From positions 301,705-365,704 of the forward strand of contig JAJVHV010000001.1 of NCBI GenBank assembly GCA_022072445.1: a stretch of 64,000 nucleotides of DNA. The letters run 5' to 3'. Each line of letters begins with the position of its first letter. Positions within the stretch are counted from its first letter, which is position 1. The translations under genes and the position numbers were made by a program. Of this stretch, positions 1-9,075 are shown in pieces. The stretch comes from Phycisphaerae bacterium (lineage in GTDB: Bacteria; Planctomycetota; Phycisphaerae; UBA1845; Fen-1342). Below the pieces are notes generated by a model, which ran no database searches, was not told where the DNA came from, and worked only from the letters and a program-made list of their open reading frames with translations.

Positions 1-865
1 TTCCCAGGCTCTTGCCCATTTTCTGCCCTTCGAGCGTGCACATGTTGTTGTGCAGCCAGTAGCGGACGAAGGGTACGCCGTGGGCCGCTTCGGATTGGGC
101 GATCTCGCACTCGTGATGCGGGAACTGGTTCTCCAGCCCGCCGCCGTGAATGTCAAACGTCAGGCCGAGGTACTTTTGACTCATGGCGGAGCACTCGATA
201 TGCCAGCCGGGGAAGCCCTCGCCCCACGGGCTGGGCCAGCGCATGATGTGCCCCTCTTCCGCCCGCTTCCACAGCGCGAAATCCGCCGGATTGCGTTTTT
301 CGGTGTTCACGGCGACGCGCGCCCCGGCCTCCATCTCCTCGAACTTGCGGCCGCTGAGCTTTCCGTAATCCGGGAATGACCCGACGCTGAAGTAAACTGA
401 GCCGTTCACCTCGTAAGCGTGGCCGCTCTCGATCAGCCGCTGCGTCAGCGCAATCTGCTCGGGAATGTGTGCCGTGGCGCGCGGCATGATGTCCGGGCGC
501 GTGTTGTTGAGCGCGTCCATGTCGTCCAGATAACTACGCATGAACGTCTCGACCACCGCCATCGGATGCAGGCCGCGCCGCCGGGCTTCGGCGACGACCT
601 TGTCCTCGCCCTCGTCGGCGTCGTCGGTGAGATGGCCGACGTCGGTGATGTTCTGCACGTAGTTCACGTCGAATCCGGGGCCGAGCGGCGCCGGCGTCCG
701 CAGCCAGCGCACGATCGCGTCGAAGCTGACGTAGCTCTTGGCGTGCCCCAGGTGGCTGTGCCCGTAAACGGTCGGGCCGCAGACGTACATGCCGACGCGC
801 GGCGGGTTCAGCGGCGAAAACTCCTCGCGCTGGCGGGTGAGGCTGTTGTAGAGTCTGACGGCCAT
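1..865 (-). CDS. cysS: Cysteine-tRNA ligase, N-terminal part (runs off the left edge)
   Basis: Charges tRNA-Cys with cysteine in the cytoplasm. The visible 288 residues start [12 protein letters not shown], followed by the zinc/adenylate motif [16 protein letters not shown], a variant of the class-I HIGH motif. Further on are [30 protein letters not shown], and near the edge [18 protein letters not shown], which carries the KMSKS-type loop written as KMGKS. These are diagnostic of CysRS. The start is the ATG at 865, preceded by GGGAG at a short distance. The C-terminal portion lies outside the window. A TATAAT (940-945, minus) lies 75 bases upstream, just beyond palindromic repeats. Confidence 0.95.
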   Translation of the reverse strand, partial: MAVRLYNSLTRQREEFSPLNPPRVGMYVCGPTVYGHSHLGHAKSYVSFDAIVRWLRTPAPLGPGFDVNYVQNITDVGHLTDDADEGEDKVVAEARRRGLHPMAVVETFMRSYLDDMDALNNTRPDIMPRATAHIPEQIALTQRLIESGHAYEVNGSVYFSVGSFPDYGKLSGRKFEEMEAGARVAVNTEKRNPADFALWKRAEEGHIMRWPSPWGEGFPGWHIECSAMSQKYLGLTFDIHGGGLENQFPHHECEIAQSEAAHGVPFVRYWLHNNMCTLEGQKMGKSLG

Positions 866-939
866 GCGGACTCCCGAGTTCTTCATCTGCGACGGGGCGG
901 GAGCGGTCGAGGCCGCCCGCGCGCCATCCGAAACGGGGC

Positions 940-945
940 ATTATA
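940..945 (-). promoter_or_regulatory. Candidate -10 hexamer for cysS
   Basis: A perfect TATAAT on the minus strand 75 bases before the cysS start. No TTGACA-like -35 is present at 16-18 bases, because that position is taken by the palindromic repeat at 951-976. The call is weak and rests only on the hexamer. Confidence 0.3.
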
Positions 946-950
946 CGCCG

Positions 951-1042
951 ATGTGACACAGCCGCCCCCGGCTGTAACCGCGCCAATGTGGCACAGCCGC
1001 CCCGGCTGTGCGGGCCAAGAAGTGCGCCAGTGTGGCACAGTC
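951..1042. repeat. Dispersed palindromic repeat, family A (two copies plus a fragment)
   Basis: The core CACAGCCG-CCCC-CGGCTGTG is an inverted repeat with 8-base arms. Copies lie at 951-976 and 986-1010, with a half copy at 1028-1042. The same core recurs at 7596-7666, 40243-40412 and 57388-57484, and a variant at 56380-56437. It fills most of the gap between the cupin gene and cysS. Confidence 0.85.
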
Positions 1043-1061
1043 GGACGCGACCCCTGCGTGG

Positions 1062-1490
1062 TTAGGTGAAGCGAATGCCGTAGCGCGCCACGATCGCCGA
1101 CACCTGCGCCATGTCCACCGGCTTCGGCAGCGCCGCCAGTTCGGTGAACATCGACTCGATGCCCGCTGGATAGATCGCCACATGCACGCGCGCCTCTTCG
1201 CCCGCGGCCCGGAACGAATGTGGAACGTCGCGCGGCGCCACCACGGTCGTCCCGGCCGGAACGATATGTCGCCGTTCGCCGATTGACATCTCCAGCGCAC
1301 CGCTCAGTACGCTGAAGACCTCATCCTCGCGCGTGTGGACGTGCGGCGGGATTCCGGCGCCCGGCGGGACGACGACCTCGATCAGCGCCCAGGCGCCGCC
1401 GCTGTCGGCGCCAGTCAGGAGAATGAGATGGTCGATCCCGAGAATGTCGAGATGCGTCGCCGAATCGCGCGAGACGATGGTTGATTTCAC
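1062..1490 (-). CDS. Cupin-domain protein
   Basis: A 142-residue single-domain cupin. Residues about 35-105 carry the two conserved cupin boxes: PPHVHTREDEVFSVLSG (metal-ligand His-X-His and Glu) and, later, PRDVPHSF (distal His). The family covers small metal-binding enzymes and sugar or sensor proteins, so the substrate cannot be told from sequence. The GTG start at 1490 is preceded by GAGG seven bases upstream. The gene is followed by repeats rather than a partner, so context gives no hint. Confidence 0.8.
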   Translation of the reverse strand: MKSTIVSRDSATHLDILGIDHLILLTGADSGGAWALIEVVVPPGAGIPPHVHTREDEVFSVLSGALEMSIGERRHIVPAGTTVVAPRDVPHSFRAAGEEARVHVAIYPAGIESMFTELAALPKPVDMAQVSAIVARYGIRFT

Positions 1491-1550
1491 TGGTGGTCCT
1501 CGATAGGTGGCTGTCGGCCGCGACGTTGGAGATTGTAGCTAGACCCAGCA

Positions 1551-1618
1551 CGTAGGGCAGGTCGCCGTCGTTGGCGACCTGCCGCTCGGTCGACCTGCCC
1601 GCAATCGCTTCTCCTACG
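1551..1618. other. Strong hairpin with two alternative pairings
   Basis: GGCAGGTCGCC (1556-1566) pairs perfectly with GGCGACCTGCC (1573-1583) around a 6-base loop. The left arm can also pair with CGACCTGCCC at 1591-1600, and CGTAGG (1551-1556) with CCTACG (1613-1618). It lies just 3' of the minus-strand gene at 1639-2358 and may end its transcript. There is no U-tract, so it is not a classic intrinsic terminator. Confidence 0.55.
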
Positions 1619-1638
1619 CGTCACGGTGGTGCACAGCT

Positions 1639-2358
1639 CTAGTCGCGCTCCACCTGGATGGCCGCGGCACGCGAACGGCCGGCGCGACCGTGGCTGCTGA
1701 AGCTCGATGCCTCGACGTTCGCGCGGGTGTGGCGGCGAATCCCGCTTACGCTGATGCCGACGCCGTCGGCCTCCGCGCTGGCGTGGAACTTCGCGCCGCT
1801 GACCACGCGCACGCGACTGTCGGCCCGGCCGTGGAACGCATCCGCCAGCGAGTCGCTGTTGCTCCGGGCGACGCCGCCAAAGAGTCCCTCGCTTTCGGCG
1901 CGGCTGTCGCTCGTGGCGATTCCGTGGTCGCTCAGCGCGGTCGAGACTGATCGGCTGTGCGCCCGCCCGCCGAAGATGCCGCGGGCCGTCGCGGCGCTGT
2001 TGCTGATCGCGACGCCGCCAATGGTTGCGGCGACGCTCTCACTGTCGGCGGTCGCGAAGCCGCCCAGCGCGCCGCGCGCGTCAGCGCGCGAGTTGCTGAT
2101 CGCCAAGCCGTGATCGGCCGTCGCGACGGCGCGGCTCTCGGCGTAGCCGCGGCGATTGCCGATCGCGTCGCTGTTGGCGACCGCCCTGCCGCCGTTCGTG
2201 GCGCCTGCGATGGCGGTCGAGTTGGCGTTGCCCGTCGCGGTTGCGTTGGCCGATGCGCTCCCGCCGTTCGTCGCAATGCTGACGGCGGTGGCCTCGCCGG
2301 CGTAGGCCGTGAGGGCGAGCAGGGCTGAGAGTCCGGTGCTGATGAGCAGGCGTTTCAT
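1639..2358 (-). CDS. Secreted Ala/Ser/Asn/Gly-rich repeat protein (possible beta-solenoid)
   Basis: 239 residues with a signal peptide MKRLLISTGLSALLALTAYA, then about nine imperfect 15-16-residue repeats of the type GGxAxSxSxAxAxGxF. Small residues alternate strictly, as expected for strands in a parallel beta-solenoid or a trimeric-adhesin-like fold; the fold is inference. The C-terminus is more basic (GRAGRSRAAAIQ). I chose the ATG at 2358 because GAAGGAG precedes it and a signal peptide follows; the longer frame upstream only reads through tandem repeats. Function unknown, probably a cell-surface or matrix protein. Confidence 0.7.
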   Translation of the reverse strand: MKRLLISTGLSALLALTAYAGEATAVSIATNGGSASANATATGNANSTAIAGATNGGRAVANSDAIGNRRGYAESRAVATADHGLAISNSRADARGALGGFATADSESVAATIGGVAISNSAATARGIFGGRAHSRSVSTALSDHGIATSDSRAESEGLFGGVARSNSDSLADAFHGRADSRVRVVSGAKFHASAEADGVGISVSGIRRHTRANVEASSFSSHGRAGRSRAAAIQVERD

Positions 2359-2745
2359 GGCGATTCTCCTTCGTTCGATGCCGGGCGGGTCGTCGCGGCT
2401 CGCCTCGATTTCTGTTGCGACCCATGTCGCTTCCATTGCCGGAGAGACGTGGCGAGCGCCATCGGAATTCAATCGACAGCGAGTGTCCGATAATGATCGA
2501 AGGCGTACGCCGAAGGTTGACGCGAACCAGAGGTGCCTAGGGCATTCAGCCGACTCGGCGTCGGCACGGAGGCCGCACGCTGGCGTGGGCACGGAGGCCG
2601 CACGCTGGCGTGGGCACGGAGGCCGCACGCTGGCGTGGGCACGGAGGCCGCACGCTACTGGCTCCACCCAACCCGCCCAGTCGCGATAGACTATTCTCGG
2701 CCGAACACGAATTCGTCGCGGCCCGTGCCTGGAAGGTGACCGAAA
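2359..2745. other. Divergent intergenic region with 25-bp tandem repeat
   Basis: 387 bases between the secreted repeat protein and rocA. At 2561-2657 a 25-base unit (CACGGAGGCCGCACGCTGGC plus GTGGG) is repeated three times plus a partial copy, starting at 2565, 2590, 2615 and 2640. The unit resembles the 28-29-base repeats at 32100-32184 (family B). TAGACT at 2687-2692 could be a -10 for rocA but no matching -35 is visible. Nothing else is recognised here. Confidence 0.7.
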
Positions 2746-4323
2746 ATGCTGACCCCGTATCGACCTGAGCCCTACGTCAATTTCGCCGAGCACGACCCGC
2801 GGCAGCGCATGCTGGAAGCCCTTGCCGGGGTCCGCGGCCAGCTCGGCCAGTCCTATCCTCTGCGGATCGGCGGCAAGCGCGTCGAGACCAGCGACTCCAT
2901 CGCGTCAAGCATGCCCGCTTCGCCGAAGACCGTCGTCGGGCGCGTCGCCAAGGCGACCGCCGATCACGCTCGGCAGGCCGTCGCCGCCGCGGCTGACGCC
3001 TTCCGGCTCTGGAGCCGCGTCGAGCCCGAGACGCGGGCGCGCGTCCTGCTGAAAGCGGCCGCGATCATGCGCCGCCGCGTCTATGAGCTTTCAGCCTGGA
3101 TGTGTCACGAAGTCAGCAAGAGCTGGATCGAGGCGTACGCCGACACGTGCGAGACGATCGACTTCCTCGATTTCTACGGCCGCGAGATGATCCGCCTGGG
3201 CGGCTCTCAGCCGGTGACGCCGTTCCAGGGCGAAGATAACGAAGTGCGCTACATGCCGATGGGCGTGACCGTGGTCATTCCGCCGTGGAATTTTCCGCTG
3301 GCGATCTGCACGGGGATGACCTCAGCGGCACTCGTCGCCGGAAACACCGTCGTGCTGAAGCCGGCCAGCGCGTCGCCGGTCATCGCGGCGAAGATGGTCG
3401 AGGTGTTCGAGCAGGCGGGCCTGCCGCCCGGTGTGCTGAGTTTCGTTCCCGGGCCGGGCGGGGCAATGGGCGACACGCTGGTGGATCATCTGCAGACGCG
3501 AATTGTGGCGTTCACGGGTTCGAAAGAGGTGGGTCTGCGGATATTCGAGAAGTGCGGCAAGGTCGCGCCAGGACAGATCTGGCTGAAGCGCTCGATCCTC
3601 GAAATGGGCGGCAAGGACTGCATCCTGGTCGACGAGACGGCGGACATCGACGCGGCCGCGGAGGGCGTCGTCGCCGCCGCGTTCGGCTTTCAAGGTCAGA
3701 AGTGCTCGGCCTGCTCGCGGCTGATCGCGCATCAGGCGGTGTACGACGCGCTACTGGAGCGCGTCGTCGCGCGCACCCGGGCGCTGACCATCGGCGACAC
3801 GACGCGCGAGGAGAACTACTTCATGGGCGCGGTGATCGACGACGGCGCGTACCGCAAGATCACCGACTACATCGAGATCGGGAAACGCGAGGGCCGGCAC
3901 ATTCCCGCGAACATCAACGTGCACGCCCCCGGCCCGGCCGCACGTCCGGCCGACGCCGGCTACTTCATTCCGCCGACGATCATCGCCGACGTGGCGCCCA
4001 GTGCCCGAATCGCACAAGAGGAGATCTTCGGACCCGTGCTGGCCGTCATCCGGGCGCGCGACTTCGAACACGGTCTCGAAATCGCCAATGGGACCGAGTA
4101 TGGCTTGACCGGTGCGCTGTACTCGAATGACCGCCTGCGGATCGAGCGCGCCCGGCACGAGTTCCACGTCGGCAATCTGTACATTAACCGCAAGTGCACT
4201 GGCGCGCTGGTCGACGTGCAGCCCTTCGGCGGCTTCAACATGTCCGGCACGGACAGCAAGGCCGGCGGCCGCGACTACGTCCAGTTGTTCATGCAGGCCA
4301 AGAGCATCACCGAGCGGCTGTAA
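2746..4323 (+). CDS. rocA: L-glutamate gamma-semialdehyde (1-pyrroline-5-carboxylate) dehydrogenase
   Basis: NAD-dependent oxidation of glutamate semialdehyde to glutamate, the last step of proline and arginine catabolism. The 525 residues match the stand-alone RocA length. Aldehyde dehydrogenase motifs are in order: PWNFPLAICTG (about 181-191), the nucleotide-binding FTGSKEVG (256-263), the catalytic base Glu286 in LEMGGK, and the catalytic Cys320 in GQKCSACSR. The C-terminal INRKCTGALVDVQPFGG typifies the P5CDH subfamily. AAGGTGA sits ahead of the ATG. No proline dehydrogenase is adjacent; a glutamate dehydrogenase lies 31 kb away. Confidence 0.95.
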   Translation: MLTPYRPEPYVNFAEHDPRQRMLEALAGVRGQLGQSYPLRIGGKRVETSDSIASSMPASPKTVVGRVAKATADHARQAVAAAADAFRLWSRVEPETRARVLLKAAAIMRRRVYELSAWMCHEVSKSWIEAYADTCETIDFLDFYGREMIRLGGSQPVTPFQGEDNEVRYMPMGVTVVIPPWNFPLAICTGMTSAALVAGNTVVLKPASASPVIAAKMVEVFEQAGLPPGVLSFVPGPGGAMGDTLVDHLQTRIVAFTGSKEVGLRIFEKCGKVAPGQIWLKRSILEMGGKDCILVDETADIDAAAEGVVAAAFGFQGQKCSACSRLIAHQAVYDALLERVVARTRALTIGDTTREENYFMGAVIDDGAYRKITDYIEIGKREGRHIPANINVHAPGPAARPADAGYFIPPTIIADVAPSARIAQEEIFGPVLAVIRARDFEHGLEIANGTEYGLTGALYSNDRLRIERARHEFHVGNLYINRKCTGALVDVQPFGGFNMSGTDSKAGGRDYVQLFMQAKSITERL

Positions 4324-4719
4324 ATGTGGCGCGACCTCCTGGCCATCAGTTGCGTCAGCATCTTCCTGGTTGAGCTGGGCCTGCTTTTCTACTTCGCGCT
4401 GCGCCGTCGCTGGATCATGTTCGCCTGGCTCGGCGGCGGATTGCTCGTGGCAGCGGTGCTGGGCGGCTCGATCGCCGCAGCAACGATGTCTCCCTGGGCC
4501 TCGGGCCAGCTCGCGACGGCCCGCGCCGCCCGCGGCTGGAGCGGCGGCATGGGCGTCTTCGTAACCTTCGCCACGACCGCGGCGGCCAGCTACGTCGGCG
4601 CAGCGCTGGGCGCGATCCTCGGTGGCCTGATCGGCGGCATCCTGGGACATCTGCACGAACGGCGCACGGGGCGATGCCCGTCGCGCCGGCCGGCTGCTGC
4701 GATTGTGCCGCGGTGTTGA
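4324..4719 (+). CDS. Small membrane protein of unknown function
   Basis: 131 residues beginning directly after the rocA stop (TAA ATG), so probably translationally coupled. Three hydrophobic segments are visible: about 5-25 (LLAISCVSIFLVELGLLFYF), 33-55 (FAWLGGGLLVAAVLGGSIAA) and 78-110 (FVTFATTAAASYVGAALGAI and the glycine-rich continuation). A basic tail follows. I do not recognise a family. The 3' end reaches into the leader of the next gene. Confidence 0.6.
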   Translation: MWRDLLAISCVSIFLVELGLLFYFALRRRWIMFAWLGGGLLVAAVLGGSIAAATMSPWASGQLATARAARGWSGGMGVFVTFATTAAASYVGAALGAILGGLIGGILGHLHERRTGRCPSRRPAAAIVPRC

Positions 4720-4798
4720 TCGCAACACGCGCTGCGTTGGAATGTCTGACGGGCCGCGGTATGTCCCGAGCGGCGACGCAAGGACACCGGAGATGACG

Positions 4799-6103
4799 AT
4801 GCTCGCAAGCGTGTTCATCACGTTCCTCGTGTTGCATGCGCCCGTGGAATCGGCGGACGCGCAGTCGCGCGTCGCGCCGCAGGCGCGCGGCCGCAACCTG
4901 CCCGGCCCTCAGATTCACGCGAACGACGCCAGGAAGCAGGCCATCTTCGACGAGATCGCGGCGCTGGAGCGGCGCGCCGCCGACGAGCGCGCCGCGCGTC
5001 GCGACCCAGGCGCTCTCGAAGGACAGATCGAGCAGAAACAGACGGAGTGGCGAGAAATCGAATTTGGCGTGATGCGGCCGTTTGTCCCGCTGATCGCCGA
5101 GCGCTGGAGTCAGACGATGGCGCGCCTGCGGTTGGACCGCGATCGGAGCGATGCGCCGCTGACGACCGTTGAGGCCGGCGCCCTGATCGACGAGTTGTTC
5201 TACGATTGGGGGCAGCCGGAAGCAAACGACCGGCAGCAGACCACGATTCTCCATCAGATGCACCTTGTCCTGCGCGAGGGCGATGTTACCGACGACGTAC
5301 GCCGCGCACTGCTTGGCGGCTTGCTGGAGTTCCATGACGGTGGCGGAGGGTACTCATCTCCATCGGTGGCCCGCGCGCTGGCCACCGGACTGGCGGTCGC
5401 CGCCGGACCGGCCGACGCCGGCGCGATCGAACTGGCCTACAGTCTGCGCGATCTCTCCCGTGCCTGGGATGACGAATTGCAGTATGGTGCGTTCCGCGGG
5501 GCGGCGGACGACATCATGGACCGCGCGTTCGAGCGCCACGACCTGTTCGCCGCAGTGTTTGGGCCACTGACGGCGGACGCGAACGATTCGGGCGGACGCG
5601 ACGGCGACCGTCTTCGAAAAGCAGTCGAGCGCATGTTCCATTTGTTGCCGAAGGCCCGGCAGTCGGTCGAACGCCTGGACGAGATGCGTGCGGTTGCGCT
5701 CGATGACTACCGTTCGGTCAAGGCGCACGACGGCCTCCTGCAACTGCTGCTGCACTTCTACCGTCACGTGCTGTCGGACCCGTTGCGCGGCGGCGCGGAC
5801 ACGGACTTCGTGCGCGCCATCGACAAGCACCTTGCCCATCTCGTCGAGGAATCGCCCGTCGCTCTCGACGAAACTGAGAGCGCTGCCCACTCGTCACGGC
5901 AGCGCGGCACTCTCAGAACAAAGTCCCATTGGGAAGCATGGACGAAGGCGACCGTCGCACTCGGTCCGCGCGCGTCGAAATCGACCCGCCGTCTGATCGC
6001 CGACCGTGCGGGTTCTGCGAAGGACCCGACCATCCGCGCTGCGCTGGACACCGCACGGACAGCGTTGGCGCGAGCTGAGGGTTCCCCGAAGACGCCGGGC
6101 TAA
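4799..6103 (+). CDS. Secreted or periplasmic protein of unknown function
   Basis: About 434 residues. The start MLASVFITFLVLHAPVESADA gives a signal peptide, and GGAG lies six bases before this ATG (4799); an in-frame ATG at 4793 is too close to that site. The mature part is largely helical, rich in Arg/Ala/Asp/Glu, with a possible coiled coil around residues 45-80 (DEIAALERRAADERAARR). No catalytic motif or known domain is recognised. It follows the small membrane protein with an overlap-free gap of 79 bases. Confidence 0.6.
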   Translation: MLASVFITFLVLHAPVESADAQSRVAPQARGRNLPGPQIHANDARKQAIFDEIAALERRAADERAARRDPGALEGQIEQKQTEWREIEFGVMRPFVPLIAERWSQTMARLRLDRDRSDAPLTTVEAGALIDELFYDWGQPEANDRQQTTILHQMHLVLREGDVTDDVRRALLGGLLEFHDGGGGYSSPSVARALATGLAVAAGPADAGAIELAYSLRDLSRAWDDELQYGAFRGAADDIMDRAFERHDLFAAVFGPLTADANDSGGRDGDRLRKAVERMFHLLPKARQSVERLDEMRAVALDDYRSVKAHDGLLQLLLHFYRHVLSDPLRGGADTDFVRAIDKHLAHLVEESPVALDETESAAHSSRQRGTLRTKSHWEAWTKATVALGPRASKSTRRLIADRAGSAKDPTIRAALDTARTALARAEGSPKTPG

Positions 6104-6229
6104 AGCGCGCGACCGTCGTCGTCGCTCCGAATGTCCCGATCGCTGTCCACCGCCAGCAAGCGACGCTCCGCCCGATGCGATTGAATGGGCCACCTTCCCT
6201 TCATTGCAGGCGGCGCGGTAGTCTCCAGC

Positions 6230-7576
6230 ATGCCGACCGCCGCCGCTTCGCCGCACATCATCTGGATCGCCCCCTTCGTCGCCATCCTGCTGGCGATCGC
6301 CGTCCTGCCGCTCATTCGCCGCACGCAGCACTGGTGGGAGCACAACCGCAATAAGCTGGCCGTCGCCCTGCTGCTCTCGGGTGCGACACTCGCACACTAT
6401 TTCACCCGCGGTCTCGGATTCGGCCACGGCGAACACGCCGCAGCCCCCGGCATCGACACGGTGGTCGCCGTCCTCCGCCACGCGCTGATCGACGAGTATC
6501 TGCCCTTCATCATCCTGCTCTTCTGCCTCTACGTAATCTCCGGCGGGATTGTCGTTCGTGGCGACATCCGCGCCACACCGCTGAACAACACCTGCATTCT
6601 GGGACTGGGCGGACTGCTTGCCAGCCTGATCGGCACCACCGGCGCATCGATGCTGCTGATCCGCCTGCTGTTGAAAACCAACAGCGAACGCCGACACGTC
6701 GTTCACACGGTCGTGTTCTTCGTTTTCATCGTCAGCAACGTCGGCGGACTGCTGCTGCCGATCGGCGACCCGCCGCTCTTCCTGGGCTACCTGCGCGGCG
6801 TGCCGTTCTGGTGGACGCTGAAGCTGTGGCGCGAATGGGCGTTCATGCTCGCCGCGCTGCTGGTCATTTACTACGCGTGGGACGAGTGGGCCTACCGCCG
6901 CGAAACGCCGCGCGATATCGCCGAAGACCGCACGCACATTGAGCCGCTGCACGTGGGTGGCGTGCTGAACGTGGCCTGGCTGCTGCTGGTCGTGGCGGCG
7001 GTGGCCACACTCGACCCATCCAGGCCGTTCCCGGGTAGTTCGTGGACGCCCGCGCCGTTCACCCGGGAGCTGGTCTTGCTCATGGCTGTCGCCGCCGCCT
7101 GGATCACGACGGCGCCGCAGTTGCGCGCCGAAAACAGCTTCAATTTTGTCGCGATCGGCGAGGTGGCCTGTCTCTTCATCGGAATCTTCATCACCATGCA
7201 GGTACCGCTCGAACTGCTGCGCGCCGCCGCCCCACAGCTCGCCGCCAGCGGGTTCGACCAGCCGTGGCACTATTTCTGGGCTTCCGGCGCGCTCAGCAGC
7301 TTTCTCGACAACGCCCCGACTTACGTCGTGTTCTTCCAGACGGCACTGCCGGAGACTGGCACCGTCCCACCCGAGCCGCTGCTCATCGCGCTCAGTTGCG
7401 GATCGGTCTTCATGGGGGCCAACACCTACATCGGCAACGGCCCCAACTTCATGGTCAAGTCCATCGCCGAGCAGAGCGGGGTGAGGATGCCCAGTTTCTT
7501 CGGCTACATGGCCTACAGCGGGCTGATTCTCATTCCCCTGTTCGCCGTGCTGACGCTCCTCATGTTCGCGGACTGA
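6230..7576 (+). CDS. Sodium/proton antiporter of the NhaD / ArsB-NhaD superfamily
   Basis: A polytopic membrane protein with 11-12 hydrophobic helices. Signature stretches are SNVGGLLLPIGDPPLFLGYL and, in the second half, FWASGALSSFLDNAPTYVVF and MGANTYIGNGPNFMVKSIAE, the paired re-entrant motifs of the ion-transporter superfamily that includes NhaD and citrate/arsenite carriers. The ion is inferred. I start at the ATG at 6230 (448 residues) rather than 6185, because TAGTCT (6219-6224) ends five bases before it and neither start has a Shine-Dalgarno, which suits a leaderless message. The gene stands alone. Confidence 0.8.
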   Translation: MPTAAASPHIIWIAPFVAILLAIAVLPLIRRTQHWWEHNRNKLAVALLLSGATLAHYFTRGLGFGHGEHAAAPGIDTVVAVLRHALIDEYLPFIILLFCLYVISGGIVVRGDIRATPLNNTCILGLGGLLASLIGTTGASMLLIRLLLKTNSERRHVVHTVVFFVFIVSNVGGLLLPIGDPPLFLGYLRGVPFWWTLKLWREWAFMLAALLVIYYAWDEWAYRRETPRDIAEDRTHIEPLHVGGVLNVAWLLLVVAAVATLDPSRPFPGSSWTPAPFTRELVLLMAVAAAWITTAPQLRAENSFNFVAIGEVACLFIGIFITMQVPLELLRAAAPQLAASGFDQPWHYFWASGALSSFLDNAPTYVVFFQTALPETGTVPPEPLLIALSCGSVFMGANTYIGNGPNFMVKSIAEQSGVRMPSFFGYMAYSGLILIPLFAVLTLLMFAD

Positions 7577-7595
7577 AGCTCGCAGCGCGCGCCGC

Positions 7596-7793
7596 CATGG
7601 CACACCCGCCCTCGGCTGTGTAGCACGGACGCCCTCGGCCGTGTGGCGCAGACGCGCACGGCTGTGCGCGCGCCGGTCGTGCGAAACGCCTGTCGTCCAT
7701 TTGAAGCGGCCTAGAGTGCCTATCAGAACCCCGCACGCGAGTGCGGGGCGGCTGAACCCACCACGCGCGCGGCGGGTTCGGTTCCTGGTTCTC
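7596..7793. repeat. Composite repeat island (family A followed by family D)
   Basis: 7596-7666 holds three degraded ~23-base family A units (CGGCTGTG-type ends). 7724-7793 holds a family D element: CAGAACC, a perfect hairpin CCCCGCAC-GCGA-GTGCGGGG (7729-7748), then a second, decayed hairpin GAACCC...GGGTTC (7754-7779). The same pair occurs inverted at 40134-40412. Both islands lie between convergent genes, and this one reaches the stop codon of the histidine kinase at 7792. Confidence 0.8.
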
Positions 7794-9075
7794 AGGCGAG
7801 CGTCGGTGCCGCAGTGACGGCGGCTTGCGGCGGTTGCAGGGTCCGCGGCCAGGTGAAGCGGAAAGTGCTGCCGCGCTGGCCGTCGGATTCCACCCTGATG
7901 GTGCCGCCGACGGCTTCAACCATCCGCTTGACGATCGCCAGCCCCATGCCGCTGCCCTCGACCGCGTCGCGCGGCTTGAGCGTTTCGAACATGCCAAAGA
8001 CCCTCTGCTGGTGCTCGGGCGGGATACCCGGGCCGTCGTCGGCGACGGAGAACTCGACGAAATCCGCCACGTCGCGCGCCGCGATTTCGACCCGCCCCAT
8101 CGGCCGGTCGTGATGCTTGATTGCATTCGAGACCAGGTTGGTCAGCACCTGCTGGAGCAGAATGACGGCGGTCGTCAACGTCGGCAGCGGGCCGTTCGCC
8201 ACCACTCGCATGCCCGGCGGAACGCCGAGGAGATCGACGATTTCCTCGACGAGCAGGCCGCATGCGACCGGCTCGATCCGGCCGAGCACGCGCCCGGCCC
8301 GCGAATACTTGAGCAGGTCTTCGATCAACCGGTCGAGCCGCGCAACGCGCGTGCGGAGCAGGTCGAACCGCCGACGATTCTCATCATCGAGTCGCTCCTT
8401 CAGGTCCGTCTCGATCCACTCGGCGAGATTGGCGATCGCCCGCAGCGGGGCGCGCAGGTCGTGCGATGCGGCGTAGGCGAACTGCTCGAGGTCGGCATTC
8501 GACCGCGCCAGGGCGGCGTTGGACTGAGCGAGCTTCTGCTCGGCGATTTTCAAGTCGGTCACGTCCTGAAGCGAGCCGGCCATGTAGATCGATACGCCGT
8601 TGTCGTCGCGGACCGACTTTCCCCGGGCGCGGTACCAGTTGTAATCTCCGGACTTCGTCAGCAGGCGGTACGTCACGTCATACGGCGCGTCGGTGCGGAC
8701 GTGGTTGCGCAGCGCCGTCAGCACCCATTCGCGATCCTCGGGGTGAAGGCGCGTCTCCCAGGCCTCATAGCTGCTGGGCAACTCGTCGTCGCGGTAGCCA
8801 AGCAGCTCCTTGAAACGCGGCGCAAACCATACTTCGTTGCTCTGCACCGTCCAGCCCCAGAGTCCATCCGACGATCCGCGAACGGCCATCCTCAACTGCT
8901 GCAATTCCTGCTCGGAGCAGCGCAGCGCCTCGGCGACTCCCTCCAGGTTATTGAGAAGCGCGGTGTTCTCGTCAGCGGCGCTGGAAAGCGGAGGGTGGCC
9001 CGCAGCGACACGCCTGGAGGACAGTTCGGCACGTGCCGCGCCTGCGCGGGAGTCAAGGCGTCGTTCTGAAAGCAC
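7792..9075 (-). CDS. PAS-domain sensor histidine kinase
   Basis: 427 residues from the GTG at 9075, which has GGAG six bases upstream; longer in-frame starts would translate the repeat at 9150-9181. Domains: a PAS_3-type sensor (about 67-178; GLWGWTV, HPEDRE, KSGDYNWYRARG), a short coiled coil, HisKA with the phospho-acceptor His205 in FAYAASHDLRAPLRAI, and HATPase_c with LVSNAIKHH, DDGPGIP and GSGMGLAIV. No membrane segment, so it is a cytoplasmic kinase of the phytochrome-like subfamily. It ends an eight-gene signalling block. Confidence 0.9.
   Translation of the reverse strand: MLSERRLDSRAGAARAELSSRRVAAGHPPLSSAADENTALLNNLEGVAEALRCSEQELQQLRMAVRGSSDGLWGWTVQSNEVWFAPRFKELLGYRDDELPSSYEAWETRLHPEDREWVLTALRNHVRTDAPYDVTYRLLTKSGDYNWYRARGKSVRDDNGVSIYMAGSLQDVTDLKIAEQKLAQSNAALARSNADLEQFAYAASHDLRAPLRAIANLAEWIETDLKERLDDENRRRFDLLRTRVARLDRLIEDLLKYSRAGRVLGRIEPVACGLLVEEIVDLLGVPPGMRVVANGPLPTLTTAVILLQQVLTNLVSNAIKHHDRPMGRVEIAARDVADFVEFSVADDGPGIPPEHQQRVFGMFETLKPRDAVEGSGMGLAIVKRMVEAVGGTIRVESDGQRGSTFRFTWPRTLQPPQAAVTAAPTLA

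Noticed and set aside
2359..2793. Longer start for the secreted repeat protein
   Set aside because: The extension translates a 25-bp tandem repeat and would bury the signal peptide; a good ribosome site precedes 2358.
5894..7603. 569-codon open frame on the minus strand
   Set aside because: Antisense to the antiporter gene, rich in Gln/Arg/Glu and without motifs.
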